Shown here: in pieces, positions 36,436 through 45,825 of the stretch
How the letters are laid out: the number at the start of each line of letters is the position of its first letter
Position numbering within the stretch: position 1 is the first letter of the stretch
Origin: an uncultured Lachnospiraceae bacterium
GTDB taxonomy: Bacteria; Bacillota; Clostridia; Lachnospirales; Lachnospiraceae
Length of the DNA: 64,000 bases
Direction: 5' to 3'
Assembly: GCA_947177165.1 (NCBI GenBank)
Contig: CAMWTP010000007.1
Location: 1 to 64,000 of the forward strand
Notes under the pieces: generated by a model
Database searches by the model: none
Told to the model about the DNA's origin: nothing
Seen by the model: the letters and a program-made list of their open reading frames with translations, nothing else
Program-made: the position numbers and the translations under genes

Positions 36436-37224
36436 TTAGAGATACCGGTAAATATTATAAATGTTGACTGCGATAATCACTGCCATCAGCCCGATAAACA
36501 GGCGGTCCACTGTCCTGTTGTCTATCTTTTTGTTGAGCCAGCTCCCCGCAAGTCCTCCCAGTATGCCGCAGACCATCATTACAAGCAGCATCGGAACCGA
36601 AAAGTCCGGCACCCTCCTTTGGACAATTGCGGCAATCAGGCTGGCGGTCTGTGAGAACATAATAATATAGATAGAATACATCGCCGCTTGCTTGGAAGTC
36701 ATCGAGAAGAAATAAAAGAGCACCACCAGATTAATCGGTCCGCCGCCGATGCTCAGAAAAGAAGAAAATATCCCCAGGACAACCCCTATCAGAAAAATAA
36801 CTGAGCGGCTCGACAGCTCCTTTGTCTTTATCTTTGCTTTGTACAGTGTCGCCAGCAGCGTTCCCAGCGTGATCAACAGCAGAACGGCAGCCTGCACAGC
36901 ACCCACACGGCTTGTGTCCGACAGCTGGCTCAGCACAAACTCATACAGCGCCTTTCCCGACAGCCCGCCCGCCACACTGCCCGCCGCAATCACGGTGGCA
37001 AACGCCTTGTCGAATACGAAATCATGCTTCATCCGCATATTCTTATACATAGAAACGACTGACATGGACAGCACTGTACAGCCCGACAGAAAAGAGCCTG
37101 TTGTCACCGCGAGAATGCCGGTCGCGTCCAGCACCGGCTTGATGATCACACCGCCGCCGATGCCGCAGACCGCTCCCACCGCGGAGGACAGGAAACATAC
37201 GAAGACAATTATGATATATTCCAT
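36436..37224 (-). CDS. TauE/SafE family sulfite or sulfonate exporter-like protein
   Basis: A 262-residue membrane protein with about eight spans. The two half-repeats each begin with a glycine-rich motif: AVGAVCGIGGGVIIKPVLDA near the N-terminus and IFSSFLSIGGGPINLVVLF in the middle. The family exports small anions such as sulfite, sulfoacetate or sulfolactate, but many members have no assigned substrate. GAGGTG sets ATG 37224, 14 bases after nagA, so it ends the nag operon. Together with the taurine/nitrate-type ABC genes upstream, a sulfur-containing substrate or product is possible, but this is inference. Confidence 0.88.
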   Translation of the reverse strand: MEYIIIVFVCFLSSAVGAVCGIGGGVIIKPVLDATGILAVTTGSFLSGCTVLSMSVVSMYKNMRMKHDFVFDKAFATVIAAGSVAGGLSGKALYEFVLSQLSDTSRVGAVQAAVLLLITLGTLLATLYKAKIKTKELSSRSVIFLIGVVLGIFSSFLSIGGGPINLVVLFYFFSMTSKQAAMYSIYIIMFSQTASLIAAIVQRRVPDFSVPMLLVMMVCGILGGLAGSWLNKKIDNRTVDRLFIGLMAVIIAVNIYNIYRYL

Positions 37225-37238
37225 TTGCCACACCTCAC

Positions 37239-38405
37239 TTATGCCTGTGACAGGCTCCCCTTCCAGCGCGTGCCGCCGATAAACACGTCCGCAATTTCAT
37301 TCTTTTCGTTTAACAGCACCAGATCTGCATCCTTGCCGTCGGCAATCGAGCCTTTTCTGTCATAGACGCCTATCAGCTTCGCCGGATTCTCCGTCAGCAT
37401 TGGCAGAATATCGGTCAGGGGAAGACCTGTGAATTCCAGCAGGTTTTTCAGCGCCGCCCCCTGCGTCAGTGTGCTGCCTGCGCGCACGCCTGTTGACGCA
37501 AGCTTTGCGTCCCCGTTCTCCACGACCACGCTGTTGACGCCAAGATGATAGTTTCCGTCCGGCAGTCCTGCAGCCATAATCGAGTCTGTGATCGCCACAA
37601 CCCTGTCAATTCCCTTTGTCTTGATGATCAGCCGGACTGTGCCGGGATGCAGATGCCTTCCGTCACAGATAATCTCACAGTACACGTCAGACTCCAGCAC
37701 GGCTCCCCAGATAGCCGGCTCATGCTGGTGCAGCAGCCGCATGACATTTCCTGTGTGGGTTGCTGCCCGTGCGCCCCGCCTGACTGACTCCATCGCAGTC
37801 GCATAGTCCGCACCCGAATGACCGATCGCCACTGTGATACCAAGTCTGGTCAAATCAGGAATCATATCCAGCACGCCCTCCACCTCCGGGGAGACTGTGA
37901 TGTAGCGGACCGCGCCCTCCGCCATGGTCTGATAGCGTTCCACCAGTCCGATGTCACCCTTTCGCAGCAGCTCCTCGGGCATCGCGCCCTTGTACTCTGC
38001 CGCCAGAAACGGTCCCTCCATATGAAATCCCAGCAGCTGCGCCCCGCTGCGCACACTGTCCCGGTACTCCTTGTACGCATGAATGCACCGTGCCGTCTGC
38101 TCTGCTGTGTCCGTCAGTATGGACGCCAGCCATGCGGTCGTGCCATTCCCTGCAAAAAAACTGCCAATCTTCTCAAAATCATCCGCGGACGCCCCGTTGA
38201 CATCCACCCCCACCGCCCCGTGGGTGTGAATGTCAATAAATCCGGGGACAACCTTTTTCTGAAAAGCATCTATGACCTCCGCCTCCGCCGGAATCCTGTG
38301 GTCTGCCGGATAAAGCTGAAGTGTACCTCCATGGATTCCTAAAACTCCTGTTCGAAACTGCCCTTCCACATATATGTCCGCGTTGATAATGTACTGCTCT
38401 CTCAT
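37239..38405 (-). CDS. nagA: N-acetylglucosamine-6-phosphate deacetylase
   Basis: A cytoplasmic amidohydrolase of 388 residues that removes acetate from GlcNAc-6-P. Metal and substrate motifs are in order: VVPGFIDIHTHGAVGVDVNG, LGFHMEGPFL, TVAIGHSGADYA, AATHTGNVMRLLHQ, CDGRHLHPG and VVAITDSIMAAGLPDG with the catalytic aspartate. GGGGG before ATG 38405 sets the start, so 24 codons of upstream frame that enter the hairpin region are excluded. It follows nagB on the same strand after 308 bases of tandem hairpin repeats and is followed closely by the TauE/SafE gene. Confidence 0.96.
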   Translation of the reverse strand: MREQYIINADIYVEGQFRTGVLGIHGGTLQLYPADHRIPAEAEVIDAFQKKVVPGFIDIHTHGAVGVDVNGASADDFEKIGSFFAGNGTTAWLASILTDTAEQTARCIHAYKEYRDSVRSGAQLLGFHMEGPFLAAEYKGAMPEELLRKGDIGLVERYQTMAEGAVRYITVSPEVEGVLDMIPDLTRLGITVAIGHSGADYATAMESVRRGARAATHTGNVMRLLHQHEPAIWGAVLESDVYCEIICDGRHLHPGTVRLIIKTKGIDRVVAITDSIMAAGLPDGNYHLGVNSVVVENGDAKLASTGVRAGSTLTQGAALKNLLEFTGLPLTDILPMLTENPAKLIGVYDRKGSIADGKDADLVLLNEKNEIADVFIGGTRWKGSLSQA

Positions 38406-38462
38406 GTTCAAACCCCCTTGCGTGACCTGACACGCATAACAATCAATCATAAGTGCCTTTTT

Positions 38463-38723
38463 CACACTTCCCGTCATGTCGGCGCAGCCGACACAAACAA
38501 TCCGTGAAGAACGCTGCCCCTGCGTTCTTCAGTGTGAAGCTTTAGATTTTCTTAGCGGGCGTCTTTTGGCCGCTTAGAAAATCTCTTCACACTTCCCGTC
38601 ATGTCGGCGCAGCCGACACAAACAATCCATGAGAAGAATGCCTGCTCTTGGCATTCTTCCAGTGTGTAATTTAGAAATTCTTAGCGGGCGTACTTTGACC
38701 GCTTAGAATTTCTTTACACACTT
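38463..38723 (-). repeat. Tandem 125-bp hairpin element, two copies, between nagB and nagA
   Basis: Copy 1 begins at 38463 and copy 2 at 38588. Each has four paired elements: TGTCGGC/GCCGACA (38477-38493, 38602-38618); GAAGAACGC/GCGTTCTTC (38506-38530) against GAAGAATGCC/GGCATTCTTC (38633-38659); AGTGTGAAG/CTTCACACT (38531-38593) against AGTGTGTAA/TTACACACT (38661-38722); and an inner 15-base stem around CTTAGCGG/CCGCTTAG (38544-38584, 38673-38713). The last three differ between copies but stay paired. The nagB stop lies inside the last arm. The 308-base nagB-nagA spacer holds nothing else. Confidence 0.9.
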
Positions 38724-39547
38724 ATTTCATGTGGAAGCTTTGCCACAAACTCTGTCACCCGCAGAAGCGCGTCCGGGTGCTCCTGGAGCAGTGTCACTGG
38801 AAAATGTGCGGAAATCTCTCCGTATGCCGCATGGCGCACAACACTGCGGTGCCAGTCGCGAAAACATCCCAGCCTTACCTTTCTGGAATGGAAAATCTCG
38901 CTCATTCCGATTGTGACACAGTAGCGCGGCATATCGTCGATTGCTCCATTTAAGTCACCGATCGCATTTGCCGTCCTGGTCTCCCTGCTGATTTCGAGCA
39001 CTCTCGTGTGCAGGTTTCGAAACTCCTCCGCGCTCAGCGCATCGTCCGCCTCGTTAAACGCCAGATGCCCGTTGATGCCGATGCCGCCAAAGCAGATGTC
39101 GACACCGCCCAGCTGCCCGATCAGTTCCGCTATTTTCTGGGGATTGTGCGGATCGGGAAATACCCGCTGTTCTGGCGGCATCAATAGTTCCGGGCGTATC
39201 TTCGTGTACACCGCCCGGTCCATAAACCCGCGGAAGCTCAGCGAATCTTCCTTGTCAATCCACTCTTTGTCATCTGTCAGGTACTCATCCATATTGAGAA
39301 ACCATGTGCCTTTCAAACTGATGTTCTCACTGTTTACAAGCTCCACAAAATGCGGGTACTGGCCCACCGGCCCCACCGGACAGATGAAAACAGTCCTCTC
39401 GCCCAATGCGTTTTTGCGCTTGATTTCGTCCGCCATCTCCTGCGCAATTGCGCGAAAAACAGTGTCATTGTCCGACAGCACTGTGACCGGCAGCTTCGGT
39501 GCCTTCAGAAATTGTTCCTTGTCATAATAGTAATATTCATGTCTCAT
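38714..39547 (-). CDS. nagB: Glucosamine-6-phosphate deaminase/isomerase family protein
   Basis: A 277-residue NagB-type protein that would convert GlcN-6-P to fructose-6-P and ammonia. Family motifs are GTWFLNMDEYL, GGVDICFGGIGINGHLAFNE with the active-site Gly-His, and a C-terminal FRDWHRSVVRHAAYG that matches the usual LRDWQ..VVR. The N-terminus differs from classic NagB, and the middle has an extended SFRGFMDRAVY region, so substrate may be shifted. The start is ATG 39547, two codons inside the open frame. Its stop codon lies in the hairpin element that separates it from nagA. Confidence 0.88.
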   Translation of the reverse strand: MRHEYYYYDKEQFLKAPKLPVTVLSDNDTVFRAIAQEMADEIKRKNALGERTVFICPVGPVGQYPHFVELVNSENISLKGTWFLNMDEYLTDDKEWIDKEDSLSFRGFMDRAVYTKIRPELLMPPEQRVFPDPHNPQKIAELIGQLGGVDICFGGIGINGHLAFNEADDALSAEEFRNLHTRVLEISRETRTANAIGDLNGAIDDMPRYCVTIGMSEIFHSRKVRLGCFRDWHRSVVRHAAYGEISAHFPVTLLQEHPDALLRVTEFVAKLPHEISV

Positions 39548-39561
39548 ACGCAAACCTCTCC

Positions 39562-41445
39562 TTATTCTGATTTCGCTCGGTGCAGCCCTGTATAATTCTG
39601 TGTCACCTCCAGCACGCGGTACACATCCAGATACGGCTGATACTTCTCCTCATTGCTGCAGATGTATTCCCGCATAGCCTCCCACTCCCGGTCAGCCCGC
39701 TCCTGTTCCCCATTTGCCAGGGACATCAGTGTGCGCGCAAACAGCACCACATAATTTCTGTGATACTCCAGCACTTCCCAGTACACGGACTCAAATGCGC
39801 CGTCCTCACCCTGATGGCGGCGTGCAGTCTCCGCAAACGCCTCGCAGCAGCGGACAGCCTCCTCCATGCGCTCTGCTATGTCAGCTCTGCGGCGCGCTCC
39901 CTTGCCATTCACATAATCGCAGCTGCTCAGTTCGGACAGTCTGGACAGATAGTTCAGCACACACTGCGCATCGTCCCCATAACAGGACCGATAGTAGTCC
40001 TTTATCAGCTCCTCCACCGGACAATCCTTCTGGAACAGGGTATGCCCCATCACATAATTGGGCAGCGCGTTGGGGAAAGCCGCCCGCAGCTCCTGGCAGC
40101 TGATGTAGCCGTCAAGCCCCATCTCGTCCAGCTTCCGTATGTCCGCATTCAGCACCCGCGCAATATGGACATACCCCAAGTCTCCATAGTGCGCCCTGCC
40201 AAGCGGATAGTCGTACACAAATCCACTGCCCGGAAAAATCTTCTGCCACGCCTTTAAAAATGCCATATTCTCCGCCAGATTGACCGGCAGCGTAATCTGG
40301 TTTCTGTGAAACCGGGGCAGCTCCACATCTGCGCCGTCCAGCTCATAGCTCCTCTCAAATGTGCGGCTGATCGGGGCAAACATCAGCACAAAGCGGTCAG
40401 GGTTATCCAGCCTGCTCACCTCCGGCGGCCACAAAAGCTCCTGATATAGCAGGAACACAATGCGCGTATCCAGTCCTTCCCGGGTCAGCCTGCGGTCGAT
40501 TTCATTTAAGAGCTCCACATACTGATCAGACAGTGTCGTCGCGCTGCAGTCCGCACACTCGCACAGATTGTTGTATGTGTCGGCAAGCCACACATGCAGG
40601 TAATCCATGTACGGATTTTCCCGCGCGTATTCTGTCACCAGCGCAGCGAACGCCTCCACCGCATCCTCGCTGTGATAGCACAGATTTGTGTTTGCCGGTA
40701 TTCCATGAAACAGTTCCCGCTTTCCGCCAATCATGGCCATCCTGTGGCGGTACTGCTCCCCGTCAGGCTCCTCCCCGGTATCCCACGAGACTGTCTGATA
40801 TCCCAGAACCTCTCCCGTCCATCCGTGCCCGGCCTTGTGCACCAGCAGTCCTCTCTTCTTCGCCGCCTGCTCGAGCAGCACCATATCGCGCTGCGCGTCC
40901 TCCTGCGTGTACGGCTCCTCCTGCGCGTAGGGATTCCGCTCGTGGCTGTACCAGCGGTGCAGGAACGCATACGGCGACTTAAACTGCAGAAAGAAGCTGT
41001 TGAAACCAACTTTTGGAAGCCATGCGATATAATCCATAATATTTTCAAAGGAATCAGCGCCCTCTATACACACGCCGCGGTGGAAATACGACGCCTGTTT
41101 GTCGTACGCTGCCACAAGATGCTCCCGCCCGATGCGGGGAACGATCTCACATGTCTTGAGCGGCATCAGAAAACGGCATCCCAGATACTGCAGGTAATCA
41201 TACACTGCAAGCAGCACGCTCCTGTCATTGTTCCCGACAATCTCCCCGCCGTCCTCGCCGTCCACACATATACGCACGCGGAAACTGTCATTGCTGCCAG
41301 ACGCAAAAGCGCTGCTGTCACTGCGCAGGCGGATTGTGATGTCCGTGTCCGTTGTCTCCTCCAGCATCCTGTCCAGATATGCGGTCAGCTCCTCCGCCGC
41401 AAAGGTTAGAACCTCCGAAGCAGAAGCATCAAAAAGAATCTTCAT
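39562..41445 (-). CDS. DUF4838 glycoside-hydrolase-like protein
   Basis: A 627-residue protein with no signal peptide. An N-terminal GH20/GH67-type alpha-beta domain (AAEELTAYLDRMLEE, then DRSVLLAVYDYLQYLGCRF) leads into a TIM-barrel-like DUF4838 region with FHRGVCIEGADSFENIMDYI, GHGWTG and DYLHVWLADTYNNLCECADC. The CECADC pattern with ADTYNN is typical of this family, related to alpha-glucuronidase-like enzymes. It probably acts inside the cell on an imported glycan or amino-sugar conjugate. The start at 41445 follows GGGAGAG. It is 14 bases upstream of nagB. Confidence 0.8.
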   Translation of the reverse strand: MKILFDASASEVLTFAAEELTAYLDRMLEETTDTDITIRLRSDSSAFASGSNDSFRVRICVDGEDGGEIVGNNDRSVLLAVYDYLQYLGCRFLMPLKTCEIVPRIGREHLVAAYDKQASYFHRGVCIEGADSFENIMDYIAWLPKVGFNSFFLQFKSPYAFLHRWYSHERNPYAQEEPYTQEDAQRDMVLLEQAAKKRGLLVHKAGHGWTGEVLGYQTVSWDTGEEPDGEQYRHRMAMIGGKRELFHGIPANTNLCYHSEDAVEAFAALVTEYARENPYMDYLHVWLADTYNNLCECADCSATTLSDQYVELLNEIDRRLTREGLDTRIVFLLYQELLWPPEVSRLDNPDRFVLMFAPISRTFERSYELDGADVELPRFHRNQITLPVNLAENMAFLKAWQKIFPGSGFVYDYPLGRAHYGDLGYVHIARVLNADIRKLDEMGLDGYISCQELRAAFPNALPNYVMGHTLFQKDCPVEELIKDYYRSCYGDDAQCVLNYLSRLSELSSCDYVNGKGARRRADIAERMEEAVRCCEAFAETARRHQGEDGAFESVYWEVLEYHRNYVVLFARTLMSLANGEQERADREWEAMREYICSNEEKYQPYLDVYRVLEVTQNYTGLHRAKSE

Positions 41446-41597
41446 ACTTTTCTCTCCCTTCTTCTTATTCTCTAATCTTATCTGTATCCCGGACCATATT
41501 GACAAAAGACTCCGGGAACAGACTTTTAAGCCGCTCCACAGAGTCTTTTCCTCTTAACTGTAATACATTATATAATGAAATCCTTTGTCTGTCATCC

Positions 41598-42698
41598 TTA
41601 GTTGCCTAAAGCTTCCTGCATCACATCAAACAACACATAATTTTCCAGGGGAACCTCTCCCTCCACAGCGCCGCTTTCAATAAACATCTGTTGCTGCCGC
41701 GTATAGTAATCCTGCATTGTGTTGTCCGCAATTCCGTTCTTGACATCGTCTGCACTGAACCATGTCGCATCACCGGTCTCAACCAGACATGCCTCCTTGT
41801 CCTTTGCACACTCCTTTGCGTACAGGCCGACTGCATAATCCCAGTTTTCCTCCTGTGAGGCGTACGCCATCGCCTTGTAGAGCGCACGGCTGAAGCGCAC
41901 CAGGATATCACGGTTCTCCTCTGCATACTCCGGCAGGCAGATCCAGCTTGAGAGGTTCACAGAGTCAGTTGCAAACTCAAGTTCGATTGCGCCTTCGCAG
42001 TTGTTCAGGATCTGGACACTGTACGGATTCCATGCTGTGCAGGCATCGACAGAGCCGGAAGACATTGCCGCCACCATGTTTGTGGCATCCATCTCATACG
42101 CATCGATGTCATCCATCGTGAGTCCTGCAGCTGCCAGCGCACCATTTAGCGCTGTCTCTGATGAAGAACCTGCGTTGTAAGCCACTTTCTTGCCGGCGAG
42201 ATTTGCGATATCATCAACAGATGTCACGCCGGACGATGGCACCACGATAATCCGGTCTGTGCTGTGCACGGAGCTTGGCGCAAAGATTGTCGCCTGTCCA
42301 TTGATACACAGCTTGTGCGCACCGTGGCCTATATATGCCAGGTCAATACTTCCGCCTTCCATAGCCGCGATCTCCGATGGACCGTCCGCAAACTGCCATA
42401 GCGTAATCTCGATTCCTTCCTCCGCAAAATATCCCTGGTCGATTCCGGTCAGAACAGCCCAGAGTGACGCGTAGTTGGGCATGTACGCCACATTGAGCGT
42501 CACGGTCTCAACCGCTTCCTCCTCAGGCTCTGCCGCCGTTGTCTCCGCTGGCGCCGCAGATTCCTCCTGTACGGGCGCAGATTCCTGCTGCTTATCCGCG
42601 CCCGCAGAAGTCTGCTGGCCGCTGCCGCTATCTTTTCCGCAGGCTGTCAGGGAAAATACCATTGCTGCTGTGAGTAACAATGCATAAAACTTTTTCAT
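41598..42698 (-). CDS. ABC transporter substrate-binding lipoprotein, taurine/nitrate/sulfonate type
   Basis: A 366-residue exported lipoprotein. The signal ends in a lipobox, FSLTACGKDSG, followed by a low-complexity linker rich in S, A, E and Q. The mature domain is of the SsuA/TauA/NMT1 class: LNVAYMPNYASLWAVL, GYFAEEGIEITLWQF, GSIDLAYIGHGAHK, LAGKKVAYNAGSSSETAL and DACTAWNPYSVQIL. Ligands of this class include taurine, alkanesulfonates, nitrate and pyrimidine vitamins. It follows its ATPase and permease genes in one operon with the nag genes. The exact ligand cannot be read from sequence. Confidence 0.9.
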   Translation of the reverse strand: MKKFYALLLTAAMVFSLTACGKDSGSGQQTSAGADKQQESAPVQEESAAPAETTAAEPEEEAVETVTLNVAYMPNYASLWAVLTGIDQGYFAEEGIEITLWQFADGPSEIAAMEGGSIDLAYIGHGAHKLCINGQATIFAPSSVHSTDRIIVVPSSGVTSVDDIANLAGKKVAYNAGSSSETALNGALAAAGLTMDDIDAYEMDATNMVAAMSSGSVDACTAWNPYSVQILNNCEGAIELEFATDSVNLSSWICLPEYAEENRDILVRFSRALYKAMAYASQEENWDYAVGLYAKECAKDKEACLVETGDATWFSADDVKNGIADNTMQDYYTRQQQMFIESGAVEGEVPLENYVLFDVMQEALGN

Positions 42699-42740
42699 TC
42701 TGTTTCCTCCTGATTCTTTAAAATTTGATTATGTAGTTAT

Positions 42741-43532
42741 TTACTTTCTGACTTCCAGAAATTCCTGGTAAACCTCATTCCAGATCTCGGCTTTCAGCTG
42801 CAGAAAACGCTCGTCGGATTTGGTTTCCTGCGTCCTCGGATACGGGATGTCGATCTCCACAATCCGCTTGATGCGGCCTGGCCGCGCACTCATGATAATG
42901 ACACGCTGGGCTAAGATAATCGCCTCATCCACGTCGTGCGTGATAAAGAAGCACGTCTTTTTCTCCTTCTCCCATGTGTTCAGCAGCTCTGTCTGCAGCT
43001 GGACGCGGGTCTGTGCATCCAGCGCGCCGAACGGCTCATCCAACAGCAGCACTTCTGGATTGGCTGCATAGGCGCGGGCGATCGCCACGCGCTGCTTCAT
43101 ACCGCCGGACAGCTCTTTCGGGTACGCATTCTCAAACCCTTTGAGTCCCACCGCCTCAATGTACTTCAGCGCAGTCTGTCTGGCCTCCTCCTTGGGTGTC
43201 TTCTTCATCTCGAGTCCGAACATTACGTTTTTGATGACAGTGCGCCACGGAAACAGGGCATACTGCTGAAATACCACGCCGCGCTCCACACCGGTGCCCT
43301 CAATCTGCTTTCCATCCAGATAGACCGCACCGCTGGTGGGCTCCAGCAGGCCTGCGATGATATTCAGGAGTGTCGACTTGCCGCAGCCTGACGGTCCGAC
43401 CACACAGATAAACTCATTTTCCCGGATGTCGAGATTGACGCCGTTGAGGGCTACCGTCTTGCCGTTGCGCCCCTGATATTCCTTGTAGACATTGTCTATC
43501 TTCAATTTTACTAATTTATCTTCTCCTGCCAT
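42741..43532 (-). CDS. ABC transporter ATPase, taurine/nitrate/sulfonate type
   Basis: A 263-residue cytoplasmic ATPase like SsuB/TauB. Walker A is VVGPSGCGKSTLLNIIAG, the Q-loop is in VFQQYALFPWRTV, the signature is LSGGMKQRVAIARAY, Walker B is EVLLLDEPFGALDA and the H-loop is CFFITHDVDEAIILA. Its 5' end overlaps the permease gene by 22 bases, which shows coupling. It drives uptake through the adjacent permease. Confidence 0.95.
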   Translation of the reverse strand: MAGEDKLVKLKIDNVYKEYQGRNGKTVALNGVNLDIRENEFICVVGPSGCGKSTLLNIIAGLLEPTSGAVYLDGKQIEGTGVERGVVFQQYALFPWRTVIKNVMFGLEMKKTPKEEARQTALKYIEAVGLKGFENAYPKELSGGMKQRVAIARAYAANPEVLLLDEPFGALDAQTRVQLQTELLNTWEKEKKTCFFITHDVDEAIILAQRVIIMSARPGRIKRIVEIDIPYPRTQETKSDERFLQLKAEIWNEVYQEFLEVRK

Positions 43533-44293
43533 CCTGTTAATTTCCTTTCAATAATGTCGACCACTTTTACCAGTATCAGTCCAATGATGCCGAGCAGTAT
43601 GATATACATCAGCATCGGTGCGGCCTCAAAGGAGTTTGACAGGGAGCGGATTCTCATGCCGATTCCTGCCTGCGCACCCGTAGATTCCGCTGCGAGCAGC
43701 GTTGTGAGCGCCGCGCCGAGTCCCAGCCGGACTGCTGTGATGATAAACGGCACCGTCGCAGGGCAGATAATCTTCAGGAAAATGTCAAAGTCGTTCGCCC
43801 CCAGCACGCGCGCTGCCTTGATCAGCGTGACGTCGATATTTTTGATTCCCTGATAGATTGTGATACTCATTGTCATAAACGTACAGATCCAGATCAGGAT
43901 GATCGCCGGCTTCTGTCCCACGCCAAAGATGATGACCAGCAGCGGAGCATATCCCAGTGCCGGAATATTGCGGATAAAATTGATCCACGGCTCGATGATC
44001 TTCTGGACTGGCTGGTACCATGCCATCAGGAATGCGATCGGAAGCGCCGTGATAAATCCAAGACCAAACCCCGCCGCCACGCAGAACATACTGCTGCCGA
44101 TATCCTTCCAGAATGCCCCCCTCTCAATCATTGTCCCGACAGACGGCACAACCTTTTCCACAAAGGGAAAGCTCCGTCCGGTGGACTTGCCCAGGGAGAG
44201 CAGATACCATACCAGCAGGGCAGCACACAAGGATATCAGCAGCCAGACTTTGTCATTGATCACTATTTTTTTCTTTTTTGTTTCGTTGTTCAT
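43511..44293 (-). CDS. ABC transporter permease, taurine/nitrate/sulfonate type
   Basis: A 260-residue inner-membrane permease with about six spans. The EAA-type coupling loop is visible around IKAARVLGANDFDIFLKIICPATVPF. The overall pattern (RNIPALGYAPLLVIIFGVG, ALTTLLAAESTGAQAGIG) is that of SsuC/TauC. The chosen ATG 44293 gives MNNETKKKK, a short charged cytoplasmic start. The gene lies between the LarA-like gene (18 bases) and the ATPase (overlap). Confidence 0.93.
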   Translation of the reverse strand: MNNETKKKKIVINDKVWLLISLCAALLVWYLLSLGKSTGRSFPFVEKVVPSVGTMIERGAFWKDIGSSMFCVAAGFGLGFITALPIAFLMAWYQPVQKIIEPWINFIRNIPALGYAPLLVIIFGVGQKPAIILIWICTFMTMSITIYQGIKNIDVTLIKAARVLGANDFDIFLKIICPATVPFIITAVRLGLGAALTTLLAAESTGAQAGIGMRIRSLSNSFEAAPMLMYIILLGIIGLILVKVVDIIERKLTGWQEKIN

Positions 44294-44311
44294 GTAATGC
44301 CCCCTTATCAT

Positions 44312-45805
44312 TTAACCGCAGCAGGGATGTCCATGTCCGTCCCTTGTGTGGCTGTTCTGGGCCGGGTCCTTCATGCACAGATGGACGGCAGCCGTCGTAA
44401 ACGTTTTTGGCAGCGCCAGGATATTCGGATTTGGCCCCACATACTTCTTCATGGCATCCGCCAGCGCTTCCTCCACAGTCGCGCGCGTCTTGAGTCCCAT
44501 GCCTCTCGCGATCCCCGGCTCCCGCGCCCCCACGATATAGATGGCACTCGTGTGTTCCTCCGCCAGATGTCCGCAGCTCATCATGGAGAAACCGTGGAAC
44601 GGATGGAACGCATTGGCAAACCGGTACTTGCGGATGTACTCTTCTTTCGTTGCAAAGTACTCACCATAGCGGTTCATATCAGGCAGAATATTCATCGAGT
44701 CGTGCTGGAACATTTCATACAATTCTCTCAGATACGGCCACCGCTCCTCGTGAAACCAGCCGTCACAGATGCTCGGCACAATGAATACACAGTGGTCGCT
44801 CAGCACCCTCTTGTGACGGATAACCTGCGCGGAGAGCGCCTGCATCATCTGAATCGGGTTCGTCCCCATCCCGTCGCCATAGTGGAAGTTGGTGGGCATA
44901 CCGAACACCACAATATCGTATTTTTTCTCCGCCCAGTGAACATAAGTGCGCTTGTCCGCCGTCTTCCAGCTGACTGGCTGCATCTCCTTCGCATAGCCGG
45001 AATGAATCTCGATCTGGCGCGATTTTGTGTCCAGCACCGCATCACAGCAGAAGAATTTCTTGCCCATCTTCTCCTCCATCAGCATGCCGTGGCGGTCAAA
45101 CTTCTCACGCATCACACTGCTCGTGGACACTGGCACAAAATCCGGGCGGTGCATGACATCCGGCACATGGTGCGACGCGATGCTCTTCCAGTGGCTGATG
45201 CCTGTCGCACAGTGCTTGTATCCGCCAGAATATCCGCCGTACGGATTGCCCTGCGTATGTCCGATCAAAATTGCCACATCCGCGTCGTAGACATACTTGT
45301 TCATGATCACATGGTCGCCTGCCTCCGTGTACCCTAAGTCAACCAGATGCTCGTAATCCTCGCTGTCATGGCTTGTAATCTGTCCCGACGGATAGAATTC
45401 TCCAAACAGTTCCTCTCCTAAGATCGTTCGCATCTCCTTCACGGTCGCGCGTGGGTGCAGTCCATTCGAAAACAGAAGCAGCACATCCTTTTTCTCCACG
45501 CCCACACTATATAATTCATCCAGACAGGCACGGATCGCTACTTTTCTGTGCGAGGTCGGCTGATTCCCTCCCTTGACGATGTCCGGTATCACGATCACCA
45601 CACGGTCCCCCGCCTTGGCAAGCTGTGCAAGCGGCGGCATTCCGATCGGATTGCGGATGCTTGTGAGCGTCGCCTCATACAGGCTGTCCCAGTCCTGGGG
45701 CAGACACGCGGGATCGGGGACGGTCTCCCCCGGTATAAACACATCTGTAGTGTCCGGCAGCTCGGCGCTTATCGTGCCATGCCCATACTCAAACTCCAGT
45801 TTCAT
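44312..45805 (-). CDS. LarA-like lactate racemase domain protein
   Basis: A 497-residue DUF2088/LarA-family protein. True LarA uses a nickel-pincer nucleotide bound to a lysine. Here the matching motif GGYSGGYKHCATGISHWKSI keeps the lysine and SGG, though the usual PG turn is TG. VVIVIPDIVKGGNQPTSHR matches the N-terminal substrate region. It ends in an unusual His/Cys-rich tail, HTRDGHGHPCCG, which might bind metal. Family members racemise or epimerise 2-hydroxy acids. No larB, larC or larE cofactor genes are in the window. It lies between the isomerase and ABC genes, so it probably acts on the same imported compound or a derivative. Confidence 0.85.
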   Translation of the reverse strand: MKLEFEYGHGTISAELPDTTDVFIPGETVPDPACLPQDWDSLYEATLTSIRNPIGMPPLAQLAKAGDRVVIVIPDIVKGGNQPTSHRKVAIRACLDELYSVGVEKKDVLLLFSNGLHPRATVKEMRTILGEELFGEFYPSGQITSHDSEDYEHLVDLGYTEAGDHVIMNKYVYDADVAILIGHTQGNPYGGYSGGYKHCATGISHWKSIASHHVPDVMHRPDFVPVSTSSVMREKFDRHGMLMEEKMGKKFFCCDAVLDTKSRQIEIHSGYAKEMQPVSWKTADKRTYVHWAEKKYDIVVFGMPTNFHYGDGMGTNPIQMMQALSAQVIRHKRVLSDHCVFIVPSICDGWFHEERWPYLRELYEMFQHDSMNILPDMNRYGEYFATKEEYIRKYRFANAFHPFHGFSMMSCGHLAEEHTSAIYIVGAREPGIARGMGLKTRATVEEALADAMKKYVGPNPNILALPKTFTTAAVHLCMKDPAQNSHTRDGHGHPCCG

Positions 45806-45825
45806 ATCGCAACTCCCTCCTTATT

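Noticed and set aside
38463..38723. 125-bp tandem unit as a CRISPR or rho-independent terminator pair
   Set aside because: Unit is too long and contiguous for CRISPR, and stems lack T runs; the operon continues into nagA.
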